A stretch of DNA of 64,000 nt from positions 1 through 64,000 of the forward strand of contig NZ_SMMU01000019.1 in the NCBI RefSeq assembly GCF_004339665.1, in the 5' to 3' direction. This stretch comes from Azotobacter chroococcum (GTDB taxonomy: Bacteria; Pseudomonadota; Gammaproteobacteria; Pseudomonadales; Pseudomonadaceae). Shown here piece by piece: positions 9,093 through 20,693 of this stretch. Position numbers and translations under genes: made by a program. The notes beneath the pieces are model-generated. The model made no database searches, was not told the origin of the DNA, and saw nothing but the letters and a program-made list of their open reading frames with translations. Numbering within the stretch: the first letter of the stretch is position 1; each line of letters opens with the position of its first letter.

Positions 9093-11637
9093 ATGATCAA
9101 CGTCGACTTGCAACAGCTGGTACAGGCCCTCGACGCCGACACCCGCCGCGACCTGGAAGGCGCCGCCGAGCGCTGTGTGGCCCGCGGCGGCAGCCAGGTG
9201 CTGGTGGAGGACCTGCTGCTCGGCCTGCTCGAGCGCCCGGACGGCCTGCTGGGCCACGCGCTCAAGGACGCCGGAATCGAGCCCGACGAGCTGGCCCGGG
9301 TGCTTGAGCCGCGCAGCGAAGCCGGCGCCTCGCGAAACCCGGTGTTCGCCGCGGCCCTGCTGCAGTGGCTGCAGGACGCCCTGCTGCAGGCCAGCCTGGA
9401 GCTTGGCCAAAGCCACATCGACGCCGCCGCGCTGCTCCTCGCCCTGCTGCGCAATCCGCTGCAGCATGCCGGCACCCGCTACCAGGCGCTGCTCGCCCGG
9501 ATCGATGCCGGGCGCCTGCGCGACTTCGCCCTCGGCCGCCAGGCGCCGGCCGGCAACGGCGCAGCGGCCACGGACTCGATGCTGGCGCGCTTCACTCACG
9601 ACTTCACCGCCCAGGCCCGCGAGGGCAGGCTCGATCCGGTGCTGTGCCGCGACGGGGCGATCCGCCAGCTGATCGACATCCTCGCCCGGCGGCGCAAGAA
9701 CAACCCCCTCGTGGTCGGCGAGGCCGGGGTCGGCAAGACCGCGGTGGTCGAGGGCCTGGCCCTGCGCATCGCCGCCGGCGAGGTGCCGCCGGCGCTCCAG
9801 GGTGTCGAGCTGCGCGGCCTGGACCTCGGCCTGCTGCAGGCTGGCGCCGGGCTCAAGGGCGAGTTCGAGCGGCGCCTGCAGGGGCTAATCGACGAGGTGC
9901 AGGCCGCGCCGCGGCCGATCGTCCTGTTCATCGACGAGGCGCATACCCTGATCGGTGCCGGCGGCCAGGCCGGCACCGCGGATGCCGCCAACCTTCTGAA
10001 ACCGGCGCTGGCCAGGGGCGCGCTGCGCACCATCGCCGCGACCACCTGGAGCGAATACCGCAAGTACTTCGAGAAGGACCCGGCGCTGGCCCGGCGCTTC
10101 CAGCCGGTACATCTGCACGAGCCGACGGTGGACGAGGCGGTGACCATGCTGCGCGGCCTGGCACCGGTCTACGCGAAGAGTCACGGCATCTACCTGCGCG
10201 ACGATGCGGTGGTCGCCGCCGCCGAACTGTCGGCGCGCTACCTGGCCGGCCGCCAGCTGCCAGACAAGGCGCTGGACGTGCTGGACACCGCCTGCGCACG
10301 GGTGCGCATCGGCCTGGTCGCCGCCCCCGAAGCCATCGAGCGCCGGCGCGGCGAGATCGCCGAGGACGAACGCCGCCGGCAGGCCTTGTGCCGCGACCGG
10401 GATGCCGGGCTGGGGATCGACGACGTTGCCCTGGCCGCCCTCGAGGAGCATCTGACCAGGCTGCGCGACGAACTGCAGGCGCTGGAAAATGACTGGAGTG
10501 TTCAGCGCGCTCTGGCCGAACGGCTGCTCGAACTGCGCCGGCAAGGCGCCGGGGCGGACGACACGGAGCGGTCCGCGCGGCAGGACGAGTTGCAACAGGT
10601 CCAGGCGGAACTGACCGCCGCCCAGGCCGGGCAGCGGCTGGTCAGCTTCGAGGTCTGCCCGCGCCTGGTCGCCGAGGTGATCGCCCAGTGGAGCGGGGTG
10701 CCGCTGGAGCAGCTGGCCCGCGAGCACAACCGGCGCATCGCCCGCTTCGCCGGCGACCTGCGCCGGCGCCTGCGCGGCCAGGAGCAGGCGGTGCAGGTCC
10801 TCGACCGCGCCCTGCGCGCCGGTGCCGCCGGGCTGAACCGCGCCGACGCGCCGCTCGGGGTGTTCCTGCTGGTCGGCCCGAGCGGCGTCGGCAAGACCGA
10901 GACCGCCCTGGCCCTGGCCGACCTGCTGTACGGCGGCGAGCGCTTTCTCACCATGCTCAACATGGGCGAGTTCCAGGAGAAGCACAGCGTCGCCCGGCTG
11001 ATCGGCGCGCCGCCCGGCTACGTCGGCTACGGCGAGGGCGGCCTGCTCACCGAGGCGGTGCGCCAGCGGCCCTACTCGGTGATTCTGCTCGACGAGGTGG
11101 AGAAGGCCGATCCCGAGGTGCTCAACCTCTTCTACCAGATCTTCGACAAGGGCCTGGCCACCGACAGCGAAGGACGCCGCATCGACTTTCGCAACTGCCT
11201 GATCCTGCTCACCTCCAACCTCGCCAGCGAGCGCATCGTCGAACTCTGCACCGACGGCCGGCCAGCCGCCGAAACACTCGAACAGGCCATCCGCCCGCTG
11301 CTCGCCCGGCACTTCAAGCCGGCGCTGCTGGCGCGCATGGAGGTGGTGCCCTACTACCCGCTGGACGACGAGCGTCTGCGCGAGCTGGTCGAGGTCAAGC
11401 TGGCGCGCTTCGCCGAACGCCTGCAGCGCCGCCGCCTCGCATTCAGCCACAGCCCGGCGCTGGTCGGACACCTGGCCGAACGCTGCGGCCGGGACGACAG
11501 CGGCGCCCGCGCGATCGAGCGGCTGCTCGAGCGCCAGCTGCAGCCCCTGGTGGTCGACCGCCTGCTGGCGGCGATGGCCGGCGGCGAGCCGGTGCAGCGC
11601 GTGCACGCCACCCTCGACGGCCAGGGAGGGCTGATCT

Positions 11638-11651
<14 letters not shown>
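9093..11651 (+). CDS. clpV: ClpV (TssH), sheath-disassembling AAA+ ATPase
   Basis: 852 residues. An N-terminal Clp_N domain recognises TssC. D1 AAA+ has Walker A GEAGVGKT near residue 210, and D2 AAA+ has Walker A GPSGVGKT near residue 595, the pore loop in GAPPGYVGYGEGG and Walker B VILLDEVEKAD. A middle coiled region (~420-540) separates D1 from D2. The chosen ATG (MINVDLQQLVQALD) fits ClpV N-termini and follows the tssG stop by 5 bp; a much longer upstream extension in this frame is the tssG shadow. It recycles contracted sheath. Its stop overlaps the GTG start of the sigma-54 activator. Confidence 0.97.
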
Positions 11652-13176
<1,525 letters not shown>

Positions 13177-13248
13177 GCCCATGCGCCTGCCCGACTGCCC
13201 GACTGCCTGTTCCACGTGGAACCACCTTTCACCTTTGGAGAAACGTCC

Positions 13249-13386
13249 ATGAAGACCCTCTGCGGGCCCGCCGTCCTGTTGGTCCTGGCCCTGAGCCTCG
13301 TCGGCTGCGGCGGCAACTATCGCTTCGACGACCACCAGTACCGCCCGCTGGGCGATCCGCAGGCGCTCGAGCGCGGCCAGCGCTGA
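13249..13386 (+). CDS. OrfX-like small T6SS lipoprotein
   Basis: 45 residues. A lipoprotein signal peptide (MKTLCGPAVLLVLALSLVGC) ends in lipobox LVGC, with Cys20 as the predicted lipidated residue; the mature peptide is only ~26 residues and polar (GGNYRFDDHQYRPLGDP). TTGGAG lies 9 bases before the ATG. It sits between the sigma-54 activator and fha, exactly where HSI-II carries the small gene called orfX (PA1664 position). The function is unknown. It is easily missed by gene callers because of its size. Confidence 0.85.
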   Translation: MKTLCGPAVLLVLALSLVGCGGNYRFDDHQYRPLGDPQALERGQR

Positions 13387-13398
13387 AAGGAAGAGGCC

Positions 13399-14571
13399 AT
13401 GGAACTGGTTTTCGAAGTGCTCGGCGCAGCAGCGCTTGCGCCGGATCTGCCGACCCGCAAGATCTTCGGCCAGGCCGGCGGCAGCATCGGCCGGGCGGAG
13501 GACTGCGACTGGGTGATCCCCGACCGCCGGCGCGTCCTCTCCGGCCATCACGCCGAGGTCAGCTGGCGCGACGGCGCCTTCTACCTGACCGACACCAGCA
13601 GCAACGGCATCCAGCTCAAGGACAGCGGGACCAGCCTGGACAAGGGCCGTCCGCAGCGCATCGAGCATGGCTGCGTGTACCGCCTGGGCGACATCGAGAT
13701 CCGCGCGCGACTGCTCCCGGGGGCGGCCTTCGAGGCCGAGGTCGGCTGCCCGCAGCCGGCCGGCAGCCTGATCCCCGACGACGCCTTTCTCGAACTCGAC
13801 CCGCTCGCCGCACTGGAGGAGTCCGCCGCGGCGGACGATTTCGCCCTGCTCGGCCCGCTGCCCATGCCGCCCGGCCAGCCCCATGACGCGGCGCGCATCG
13901 AGCGGGAAAGCCTGATGCTGCCGGAGCTGGTGATGGCGGAAACCGCACCGTCGCCCGAGCCCTCCGCGGCACGGAGGTCGGCCGACTTCTGGGAGCGCTA
14001 CGGCGCGGCCCTCGGCATCGACCTCGCCGATCTCGACGACGACGCCCGCGAGGCCCTGGCGCTGGAGGCCGCGCGCCTGCTCCGGCAAAGCGTCGGCCAC
14101 CTGCAGCAGGCCCTGCGCACCCGCAGCGAGCTGAAGAGCGAACTGCGCCTGGCGCAGACCACCTTCCAAGGCGCCGGGTACAACCCGCTCAAGCACGGCA
14201 CCGACAGCGCCGCAACGCTGGAGGCGCTGCTGCGCGGCGGACGGCCTGGCCAGCTGCCTGCAGCACAGGCGCTCGGCCGTGCCTTCCGCGACCTGCAGGC
14301 GCACCAGGTGGCGCTGCTCGCCGGCAGCCGCGCGGCGCTCGGCGGCCTGCTCGGCCAGTTCGCCCCGGAGCGGCTGATCCCGCGCTTCGAGCGCGAACGC
14401 CAGCCGCTCATCGCCACCGCCGGCAGCCGCTGGCGCGCCTATTGTCGCCTGCACCGGGCGCTGGAGCGCGACGACGAGTGGCGCGAACGGCTGTTCGCCC
14501 GCGACTTCGCCCGCGCCTACGAAGAACAGGTGCGCCTGATCGCCACCCTCGACACCGACCTGCAAGGATGA
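13399..14571 (+). CDS. fha2: Fha (TagH), FHA-domain T6SS regulator
   Basis: 390 residues. Residues ~25-100 form a forkhead-associated phosphopeptide-binding domain with the usual motifs (GGSIGRAEDCDWVIPD, SGHHAEVSW, LTDTSSNGIQL). A middle linker rich in Pro/Glu/Ala follows, then a C-terminal VI_FHA/TagH domain (~200-385). It is expected to be the target read out by the cluster's kinase and phosphatase, promoting apparatus assembly when phosphorylated. It lies 12 bp after the small lipoprotein; tssJ begins within a few bases of its stop. Confidence 0.95.
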   Translation: MELVFEVLGAAALAPDLPTRKIFGQAGGSIGRAEDCDWVIPDRRRVLSGHHAEVSWRDGAFYLTDTSSNGIQLKDSGTSLDKGRPQRIEHGCVYRLGDIEIRARLLPGAAFEAEVGCPQPAGSLIPDDAFLELDPLAALEESAAADDFALLGPLPMPPGQPHDAARIERESLMLPELVMAETAPSPEPSAARRSADFWERYGAALGIDLADLDDDAREALALEAARLLRQSVGHLQQALRTRSELKSELRLAQTTFQGAGYNPLKHGTDSAATLEALLRGGRPGQLPAAQALGRAFRDLQAHQVALLAGSRAALGGLLGQFAPERLIPRFERERQPLIATAGSRWRAYCRLHRALERDDEWRERLFARDFARAYEEQVRLIATLDTDLQG

Positions 14572-14576
14572 CCCCC

Positions 14577-15038
14577 ATGCTTCGCCCCCTTCTTCCGGTC
14601 CTGCTGCTGGCGCTCGGCGGCTGCTCGGCGCTGTCGCCCCATTCCGGGCTGACCAAGCTGGACCTGAGACTCGCCGCCAGCGACGGGCTCAATCCCGACC
14701 TGCACGGCCGGCCTTCGCCCATCGTGCTGCGCCTCATGGAGCTGCGCCATCCGGTGGCCTTCGAAAACGCCGACTTCTTCAGCCTCTACCAGCGTCCGAA
14801 GGAAACCCTGGCGCCGGATCTGGCGGCCCAGGAGGAGCAGGAGCTGCGCCCCGGCGAGCACCGCGAGCTGAAGCTCTCGGTGCAGCCGGGCAGCCGCTAC
14901 CTGGGCGTGCTTGCCGCCTACCGCGACCTGCCGGACAGCGCGTGGCGCTACGTCGTCCCCCTCGACGAGCGGGCGCGCAACCGCATCGCGCTGGCATTCG
15001 GCGCCCGGGGAATCGAACGCCAGCCGGCGGAGGACTGA
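14577..15038 (+). CDS. tssJ: TssJ, outer-membrane T6SS lipoprotein
   Basis: 153 residues. The signal peptide MLRPLLPVLLLALGGC ends at lipobox LGGC; the mature part is a transthyretin-like beta-sandwich (LDLRLAASDGLNPD, then SPIVLRLMELR, NADFFSLY, SRYLGVLAAYRD). TssJ anchors the TssM periplasmic domain to the outer membrane. Two ATGs are possible. I prefer 14577 because AAGGA at 14564-14568 is well spaced for it; the ATG at 14568 overlaps the fha stop (ATGA) and would have no room for that RBS. Confidence 0.94.
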   Translation: MLRPLLPVLLLALGGCSALSPHSGLTKLDLRLAASDGLNPDLHGRPSPIVLRLMELRHPVAFENADFFSLYQRPKETLAPDLAAQEEQELRPGEHRELKLSVQPGSRYLGVLAAYRDLPDSAWRYVVPLDERARNRIALAFGARGIERQPAED

Positions 15039-15041
15039 CCC

Positions 15042-16373
15042 ATGCCCCAGCACAAGGTGATCTGGCAGGAGGGCATGCTCCTGCGCCCCCAGCACTTCCA
15101 GCAGAACGACCGCTACCACGACGAACAGCTCAGGACCCGCACCCGCCTGCTGAGCGGCCAGGCCTGGGGCTTCTCCGCCCTGGAGATCGACCGCCAGTTC
15201 CTCGCCCTCGGCAAGCTGGTGCTGAGCGCCGCCAGCGGCATCCTGCCCGACGGCAGCCTGTTCGAGATCGACGCCGGCGGCGAGCCGCTGGTTCTCGACG
15301 TGCCGCCCGGCAGCGCCGGCACCCCGGTGTACCTGGCACTGCCGCTGGTCACCGGCAACCATATCGAGACCCGCCGCGCCGAGCAGAAGGACGTACTGGC
15401 GCGCTACGTCGCCCATGACCGAGAGGTCTCCGACTGCAATGCCGGCGACGGCGCCAGCAGCGCGGTCGCCATTGCCCGCCCGGACTTCCGCCTGCTGCTC
15501 GGCGAGGCGCACGGCGAGCAGGCCTGGGTGCGCCTCAAGCTCTGCGAGATCCAGGACAGCGGCCCGGATGGCGCCATCGTCCTCGACCCGCAGTTCGTGC
15601 CCAGCTTCCTCGACGTGCAGGCTTCATCCTGGCTGCTGTCCTGTCTCAAGGAGGTGATCGGCATGCTCGCCCAGCGCGGCGACGTCCTCGCCGAGCGTAT
15701 CCGCGCCACCGGCAGCGTCGGCGGCGCCGAGGTCGGCGACTTCCTGATGCTGCAACTGATCAACCGCCACGAACCGGTGCTGCGCCACCATCTCGGCCTC
15801 GAGCGGGTGCATCCCGAGCAGCTCTACCGCGAGCTGCTCGGGATGCTCGGCGAGCTGGCGACCTTCTCCAGCGAAAGCAAACGCCCGCGTCTGGACGGCC
15901 GCTACCTGCACGCCGACCAGGGCGCGAGCTTTCGCCAACTGCTCGAGGCGCTGCGCCAGGTGCTGTCCATGGTGCTCGAACAGCACGCCATCGAGCTGCC
16001 GCTGCAGCAGCGCCAGTACGGCGTGCGCGTCTCGCCGCTGCACGACCACCGGCTGCTCGGCAGCGCCGCCTTCGTGCTCGCCGCCAGCGCCCAGTGCGAC
16101 CCGGAGGAACTGCGCGCGCGCCTGCCGGCGCACCTCAAGGTCGGCGCCGTGGAGCGCATCCGCCAGCTGGTCAACCTGCACCTGCCGGGCATCCGCGTCC
16201 GGCCGCTGCCGGTGGCGCCGCGGCAGATCCCCTTCCACGCCGGCAAGACCTACTTCGCCGTGGAGCCCGGCGCCGAGGAACTGGCACAGCTGGAACACTC
16301 CGGCGGCTTCGCCTTCCACGTCTCCGGCGAACTGCCCGGACTGGAACTGAAATTCTGGGCGATCAGGAACTGA
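15042..16373 (+). CDS. tssK: TssK, T6SS baseplate-membrane complex adaptor
   Basis: 443 residues, VasE/ImpJ family. The N-terminal signature is exact (VIWQEGMLLRPQHFQQNDRY). Further conserved blocks are YLALPL and the C-terminal IPFHAGKTYFAVE. TssK trimers connect the baseplate wedge to the cytoplasmic part of TssL/TssM. It lies 3 bp after tssJ and 4 bp before tssL. Confidence 0.97.
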   Translation: MPQHKVIWQEGMLLRPQHFQQNDRYHDEQLRTRTRLLSGQAWGFSALEIDRQFLALGKLVLSAASGILPDGSLFEIDAGGEPLVLDVPPGSAGTPVYLALPLVTGNHIETRRAEQKDVLARYVAHDREVSDCNAGDGASSAVAIARPDFRLLLGEAHGEQAWVRLKLCEIQDSGPDGAIVLDPQFVPSFLDVQASSWLLSCLKEVIGMLAQRGDVLAERIRATGSVGGAEVGDFLMLQLINRHEPVLRHHLGLERVHPEQLYRELLGMLGELATFSSESKRPRLDGRYLHADQGASFRQLLEALRQVLSMVLEQHAIELPLQQRQYGVRVSPLHDHRLLGSAAFVLAASAQCDPEELRARLPAHLKVGAVERIRQLVNLHLPGIRVRPLPVAPRQIPFHAGKTYFAVEPGAEELAQLEHSGGFAFHVSGELPGLELKFWAIRN

Positions 16374-16377
16374 CTCG

Positions 16378-17238
16378 ATGATCCACGAAATGGACTACGC
16401 CGAGGACGACCGCACGGTGATCCTCAACCGCCGGGGCGAGGCCCCGGCACACAGCCCGCTGACCGACTTCGCCGCGCCGCCGCGCTACGAGGAACTCGAG
16501 GAGCGGATGATCTACGCCGCCCGCCTGCGCCCGGCGGAGCCCTTCGCCCTCGGCCTCAATCCGCTGGCCGGCGCCGCCGCCGCGCTGCTCGCCGAGGCGG
16601 TGCAGCTCCGGCACGCCGGGCAGGCCGAGGATCTGCACGCGCTCAACCGGCGGCTCGGCGACGAACTCAGGCTGTTCGAGCAGCGCGCCCTGCAGGCCGG
16701 GCTCGAGAACAGCGAGGTGATGGCCGCCCGCTACGTGCTCTGCACCCTGCTCGACGAGGCGGTGGTGAGCACGCCCTGGGGCAACGAGAGCGAGTGGTCG
16801 CAGATGAGCCTGCTCAGCCGCTTCCACAACGAGACCTTCGGCGGCGAGAAGTTCTTCCGCCTGCTCGAGCGGCTCGGCCGCAACCCGGTCAAGCACCTGG
16901 CGCTGCTCGAACTGATGTACCTGTGCCTGGCGCTCGGCTTCGAGGGCCAGTACCGCGTGCTGCCGCGCGGCATGCTCGAGCTGGAGGCGATCCGCGACGC
17001 CCTGTACCGGCAGATCCGCCAGCTGCGCGGCGACGTGCCGCGGGAAATCTCGCCGCACTGGCAGGGCCTGGAGGACGGCCGCCGGCGCCTGGTGCGCAGC
17101 GTCCCCGGCGGGCTGCTGGCGCTGTCCACCCTGCTCTGCCTGGCGCTGCTCTACGGCGGCTTCGCCTGGGTGCTCGGCGAGCAGCGCGAGCGCGTGCTGC
17201 AGCCGTTTCAGGTAGTCGCGGGAGAGCAGAAGCCATGA
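16378..17238 (+). CDS. tssL: TssL (DotU-like), T6SS inner-membrane complex protein
   Basis: 286 residues with the DotU/IcmH domain (NPLAGAAAALLAEAVQLR, then VLCTLLDEAVVSTPWG, FHNETFGGEKFFRLLERL and LMYLCLALGFEGQYR). One C-terminal membrane helix (~241-264, LLALSTLLCLALLYGGFAWV) gives the usual tail-anchored topology. There is no C-terminal peptidoglycan-binding domain, so anchoring to the wall must come from elsewhere. AGGAA is suitably placed for the ATG at 16378. It overlaps the tssM start by ATGA. Confidence 0.95.
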   Translation: MIHEMDYAEDDRTVILNRRGEAPAHSPLTDFAAPPRYEELEERMIYAARLRPAEPFALGLNPLAGAAAALLAEAVQLRHAGQAEDLHALNRRLGDELRLFEQRALQAGLENSEVMAARYVLCTLLDEAVVSTPWGNESEWSQMSLLSRFHNETFGGEKFFRLLERLGRNPVKHLALLELMYLCLALGFEGQYRVLPRGMLELEAIRDALYRQIRQLRGDVPREISPHWQGLEDGRRRLVRSVPGGLLALSTLLCLALLYGGFAWVLGEQRERVLQPFQVVAGEQKP

Positions 17239-20200
17239 GGAGCCTCTTTGTCACGCTCGTCGCCTGCCTCCGCCGGACCTGGGTGTGGAGTCTCTGCCTG
17301 CTGCTGCTCGCGGCCCTTCTCCTGTGGTACGCCGGTCCGCTGCTGGCCGTCGCCGAGCACAAGGTCTGGGCATCGCCGGCCAGCCGCCTGTTCAGCATCA
17401 CCCTGCTCTGCCTGGCCTGGGGGCTGTCGCTGGTCTTCGCCGGCTGGCGCGCCCGCCGCCGCCAGCTGGCTGAAGAAGCTGATGACGAGGCCCGCGAGCG
17501 CCTGCGCCGCGAGGGGCTGATCGGCGAGGAACAGGCCGTCCTGCAGCAGAACTTCCACGACGCCCTGCGCACCCTCAAAGGCGACGAGTTGCCCTGGTAC
17601 CTGCTGCTCGGCCCCCAGGGCAGCGGCAAGACCAGCCTGCTGGACTTCTCCGGGCTGGACTTCCCGCTCAACCATGGTGAGGCCGGGCGCCTGACCCATG
17701 AGATCGCCGGTACCCGCCACGCCGAGTGGTACTTCGGCGAGCGCGCCGTGCTGATCGACAGCCCCGGCCGCTACCTGACCCAGCCCGAGCCGGCCATCGA
17801 CGGCGCGGCCTGGCACGCCCTGCTCGACCTGCTGCGCCGGCGCCGCGCCCGTCCGCTCGACGGCGTGCTGGTCAACGTCCCCCTGGCATGGCTGGGCGAA
17901 GCCGGCGAAACCGAACTGGAATCCCTGGCCCGGCAGATCCGCCAGCGCCTGCACGAGCTGCACCGCCGCCTGGGCGTCGAGCTGCCGGTCTACCTGGTGC
18001 TCGGCAAGGCCGACCGGCTGCCGGGCTTCGACGAGTGCTTCGATCAGCTGTCGCGCGAGGAGAGCGAGCAGGTGTTCGGCGCCAGCTTCCGCCGCGAGCA
18101 GGACGGCACCGCCGTCGCCGTGGTGCGCGGGGAGTTCGAGGCGCTGCTGCGCCGGCTGAACGACCAGCTGATCGCCCGCCTGCACCAGGAGCGCGACAGC
18201 CGCCGGCGCGGGCGCATCCTCGACTTCCCCCGCCAGCTCGGCCTGCTCGGCGAGCGCCTGTGCCTGTTCGTCGAACTGGCCTTCGCCGGCAACCGCTACC
18301 AGCGCGCCAGCCGGCTGCGCGGTTTCTACCTGACCAGCGCGCCACACCTCGACCTGCAGCTCGACCCGCTGACCGCCGGCATCGGCCGACGGCTGGGCCT
18401 GTCCGGCAACCTGCCAAGCCTGCGCCAGGGCCGCGCACGCTTCATCCGCCAGCTGCTGGAGCGGGTGATCTTCCCCGAGGCGGGGCTGGCCGGACTCGAC
18501 CCGCAACGGCGGCGGCGCCTCGACTGGGGCCAGCGGGCCCTCTACGCCGGCGCCCTCGCCGGCCTGGCACTGTTCGGCGCCTTCTGGGCCAACGGCTTTT
18601 CCGCCAACCACCAGCGCCTCGAACAGCTGCGCGCCAGCGCCGAGCGGCTCGAACGCGAACGCCAGGCGCTCGGCGCCCGCGACGGCGCCCGCGAGAGCTT
18701 GGCGGCACTGGACGCCAGCCATGCCGCGACCCGGGTGTTCCCGCCGGCCGGCGAAATCGCCTGGCTGCAACGCGGCGGCCTGTACCAGGGCGGCGCAGTC
18801 GCGCCGACCCTGCAGCGCGCCTACCGCCGCCAGCTGGAGGAGCTGCTGCTGCCGCGCGTCGCCCGCCAGCTGGAAGCGCAGATCCGCGCCAGTCTCGGCG
18901 ACCGCGAGCGCCTGCTGGGCAGCCTGCGCGCCTACCTGATGCTGAGCCTGGAGGAGCGCCGCGACGCCGATTATCTCAAGGACTGGCTGGCCGCCGACTG
19001 GTCGCAGCGCCATCCGGGCGATGCCGTCGCCCAGCACGGTCTGAACGAGCACTTCGCCCGCCTGCTCGCCGGGCCCTTCGCCGCCTACCCGCTCGATCAG
19101 CGCCTGCTCGCCCAGGCCCGCGAGGCGCTGCGCCGCGAGTCGCTGGCCACGGTGGTCTACCGCATGCTCGGCGAACAGGCGCGCCGCCTGCCCGACTACC
19201 GCCTGGCCGCGAAGCTCGGCCCGCAGGGCGCGCTGATCCGCGGTGCCGACCAGCCGATCCCCGGCTTCTATACCCAGAGCGGCTACCGGCAGTTCTTCGT
19301 CGCCCAGGGCGCCGGGCTGGTGCGCGGCCTGCTGCGCGACAACTGGGTGCTCGGCGAGAGCGAGGAGCTGAGCGGCAAGGACTTCGAGCGCCTGCTGACG
19401 GAGCTGGAGCAGCTGTACTTCCGCGACTACGCCAATCACTGGGGCGAGGCCCTGGCGCGGCTGTCGCTGGAACCCCTCGGCGGCCTGGCGCAGGGCGCCC
19501 AACAACTGGCCGGGCTGGGCGCGGCCAACTCGCCGCTGCTCGCCCTGCTCCAGGAAGTGCGCGACAACACCCGCCTGGACGGTCCTGCGCCGCTCGCCGA
19601 GGCGTCCGGCGAAGCGCTGGCGAAGACTTCGGCAGTGCCCGGCAAGGCCGCCGCGGAGCTGGCGCCGCACCCTGCGGACGGCGCGCGCCAGACTCTGGAG
19701 CGGCGCTTCGCGCCCCTGCACCGGCTGCTCGACGACGCCGGCGGCGCCGCGCCCGAGCTGGCCGCCACCCTGCAGGCGCTGGACGCCCTGCAGCTGCAGC
19801 TGGCCGGCCTGGCCCAGGCCGGTGCGCCCGAGCAGGTCGCCTTCGAACAGGCCCGGGCGCGTCTCGGCGGCCGGCGCGATGCCATCGACCAACTGCAGGG
19901 CAGCGCCACGCGCCTGCCGCCGCCGCTCGGCAACGCCCTAGCGCTGCTCGCCGGGGACGCCTGGCGGCTGATCCTCGCCAGCGCCCACCAGCACCTCGAG
20001 CAGCGCTATCGCAGCGAGCTGTACGCCGTCTATCGCGACTCGCTGCGCCAGCGCTATCCGTTCGACGCGGCCAGCGCGAGCGAGGTGGCGCTGGCCGACT
20101 TCCGCGCCTTCTTCAAGGTCCGCGGCGTCGCCGACAGCTTCTTCGAGCGCTACCTGGAGCCCTTCCTCGGCGGCAGCCCCGGCCAGTACCGCCCGCGCCA

Positions 20201-20693
20201 GGTCGACGGCCGCGGCCTGCCGCTGTCCGCCGAATTCCTCGCCCAGCTGGGCCGGCTGCGCGGCATCCAGCGCAGCTTTTTCGCCGAGAACCCCGAGGAG
20301 CCGCAGGTGCCGTTCCGCCTGGAACCCTACGCGCTGGACGCCGGCCTTGGCCGCGCCGAATTCCGCCTCGGCGACCGCCAGCTGGAATACCGCCACGGCC
20401 CCATCGTGCCGGAAGCCTTCCGCTGGCCGGTGGAAGCCGGCGACGGACGCGCCAGCCTGGTGGTCGAGGAACTCGGCGGGCGGCGCGTCGGCATCGAGCG
20501 CAGCGGCGGGCCCTGGGCGCTGTTCCGCCTGCTCGAGCTGCTGGAGATCGACCACCACCGCGGCCGCGACGTGCTGCTGCTCAAGGCCGATCTGGACGGC
20601 CGCCAGGCGCGCTACCTGCTGCACAGCCAGCGCTCGCCGAACCCCTTCGATCTCGCCCTGCTGCGCGACTTCAAGCTGCCGGCGGCTTTGTGA
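17235..20693 (+). CDS. tssM: TssM (IcmF-like), T6SS inner-membrane complex protein
   Basis: 1152 residues. Two N-terminal membrane helices (~12-35 and ~50-68) precede a cytoplasmic NTPase-like domain with Walker A GPQGSGKT (near residues 126-133). A third helix lies near residues 435-455 (YAGALAGLALFGAFWANGF), and a large periplasmic domain follows that should contact TssJ. The start is the ATG overlapping the tssL stop (MRSLFVTLVACLRRTW). The C-terminal block (LFRLLELLEIDHHRGRDVLL) fits the family end. The gene is intact. Confidence 0.96.
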   Translation: MRSLFVTLVACLRRTWVWSLCLLLLAALLLWYAGPLLAVAEHKVWASPASRLFSITLLCLAWGLSLVFAGWRARRRQLAEEADDEARERLRREGLIGEEQAVLQQNFHDALRTLKGDELPWYLLLGPQGSGKTSLLDFSGLDFPLNHGEAGRLTHEIAGTRHAEWYFGERAVLIDSPGRYLTQPEPAIDGAAWHALLDLLRRRRARPLDGVLVNVPLAWLGEAGETELESLARQIRQRLHELHRRLGVELPVYLVLGKADRLPGFDECFDQLSREESEQVFGASFRREQDGTAVAVVRGEFEALLRRLNDQLIARLHQERDSRRRGRILDFPRQLGLLGERLCLFVELAFAGNRYQRASRLRGFYLTSAPHLDLQLDPLTAGIGRRLGLSGNLPSLRQGRARFIRQLLERVIFPEAGLAGLDPQRRRRLDWGQRALYAGALAGLALFGAFWANGFSANHQRLEQLRASAERLERERQALGARDGARESLAALDASHAATRVFPPAGEIAWLQRGGLYQGGAVAPTLQRAYRRQLEELLLPRVARQLEAQIRASLGDRERLLGSLRAYLMLSLEERRDADYLKDWLAADWSQRHPGDAVAQHGLNEHFARLLAGPFAAYPLDQRLLAQAREALRRESLATVVYRMLGEQARRLPDYRLAAKLGPQGALIRGADQPIPGFYTQSGYRQFFVAQGAGLVRGLLRDNWVLGESEELSGKDFERLLTELEQLYFRDYANHWGEALARLSLEPLGGLAQGAQQLAGLGAANSPLLALLQEVRDNTRLDGPAPLAEASGEALAKTSAVPGKAAAELAPHPADGARQTLERRFAPLHRLLDDAGGAAPELAATLQALDALQLQLAGLAQAGAPEQVAFEQARARLGGRRDAIDQLQGSATRLPPPLGNALALLAGDAWRLILASAHQHLEQRYRSELYAVYRDSLRQRYPFDAASASEVALADFRAFFKVRGVADSFFERYLEPFLGGSPGQYRPRQVDGRGLPLSAEFLAQLGRLRGIQRSFFAENPEEPQVPFRLEPYALDAGLGRAEFRLGDRQLEYRHGPIVPEAFRWPVEAGDGRASLVVEELGGRRVGIERSGGPWALFRLLELLEIDHHRGRDVLLLKADLDGRQARYLLHSQRSPNPFDLALLRDFKLPAAL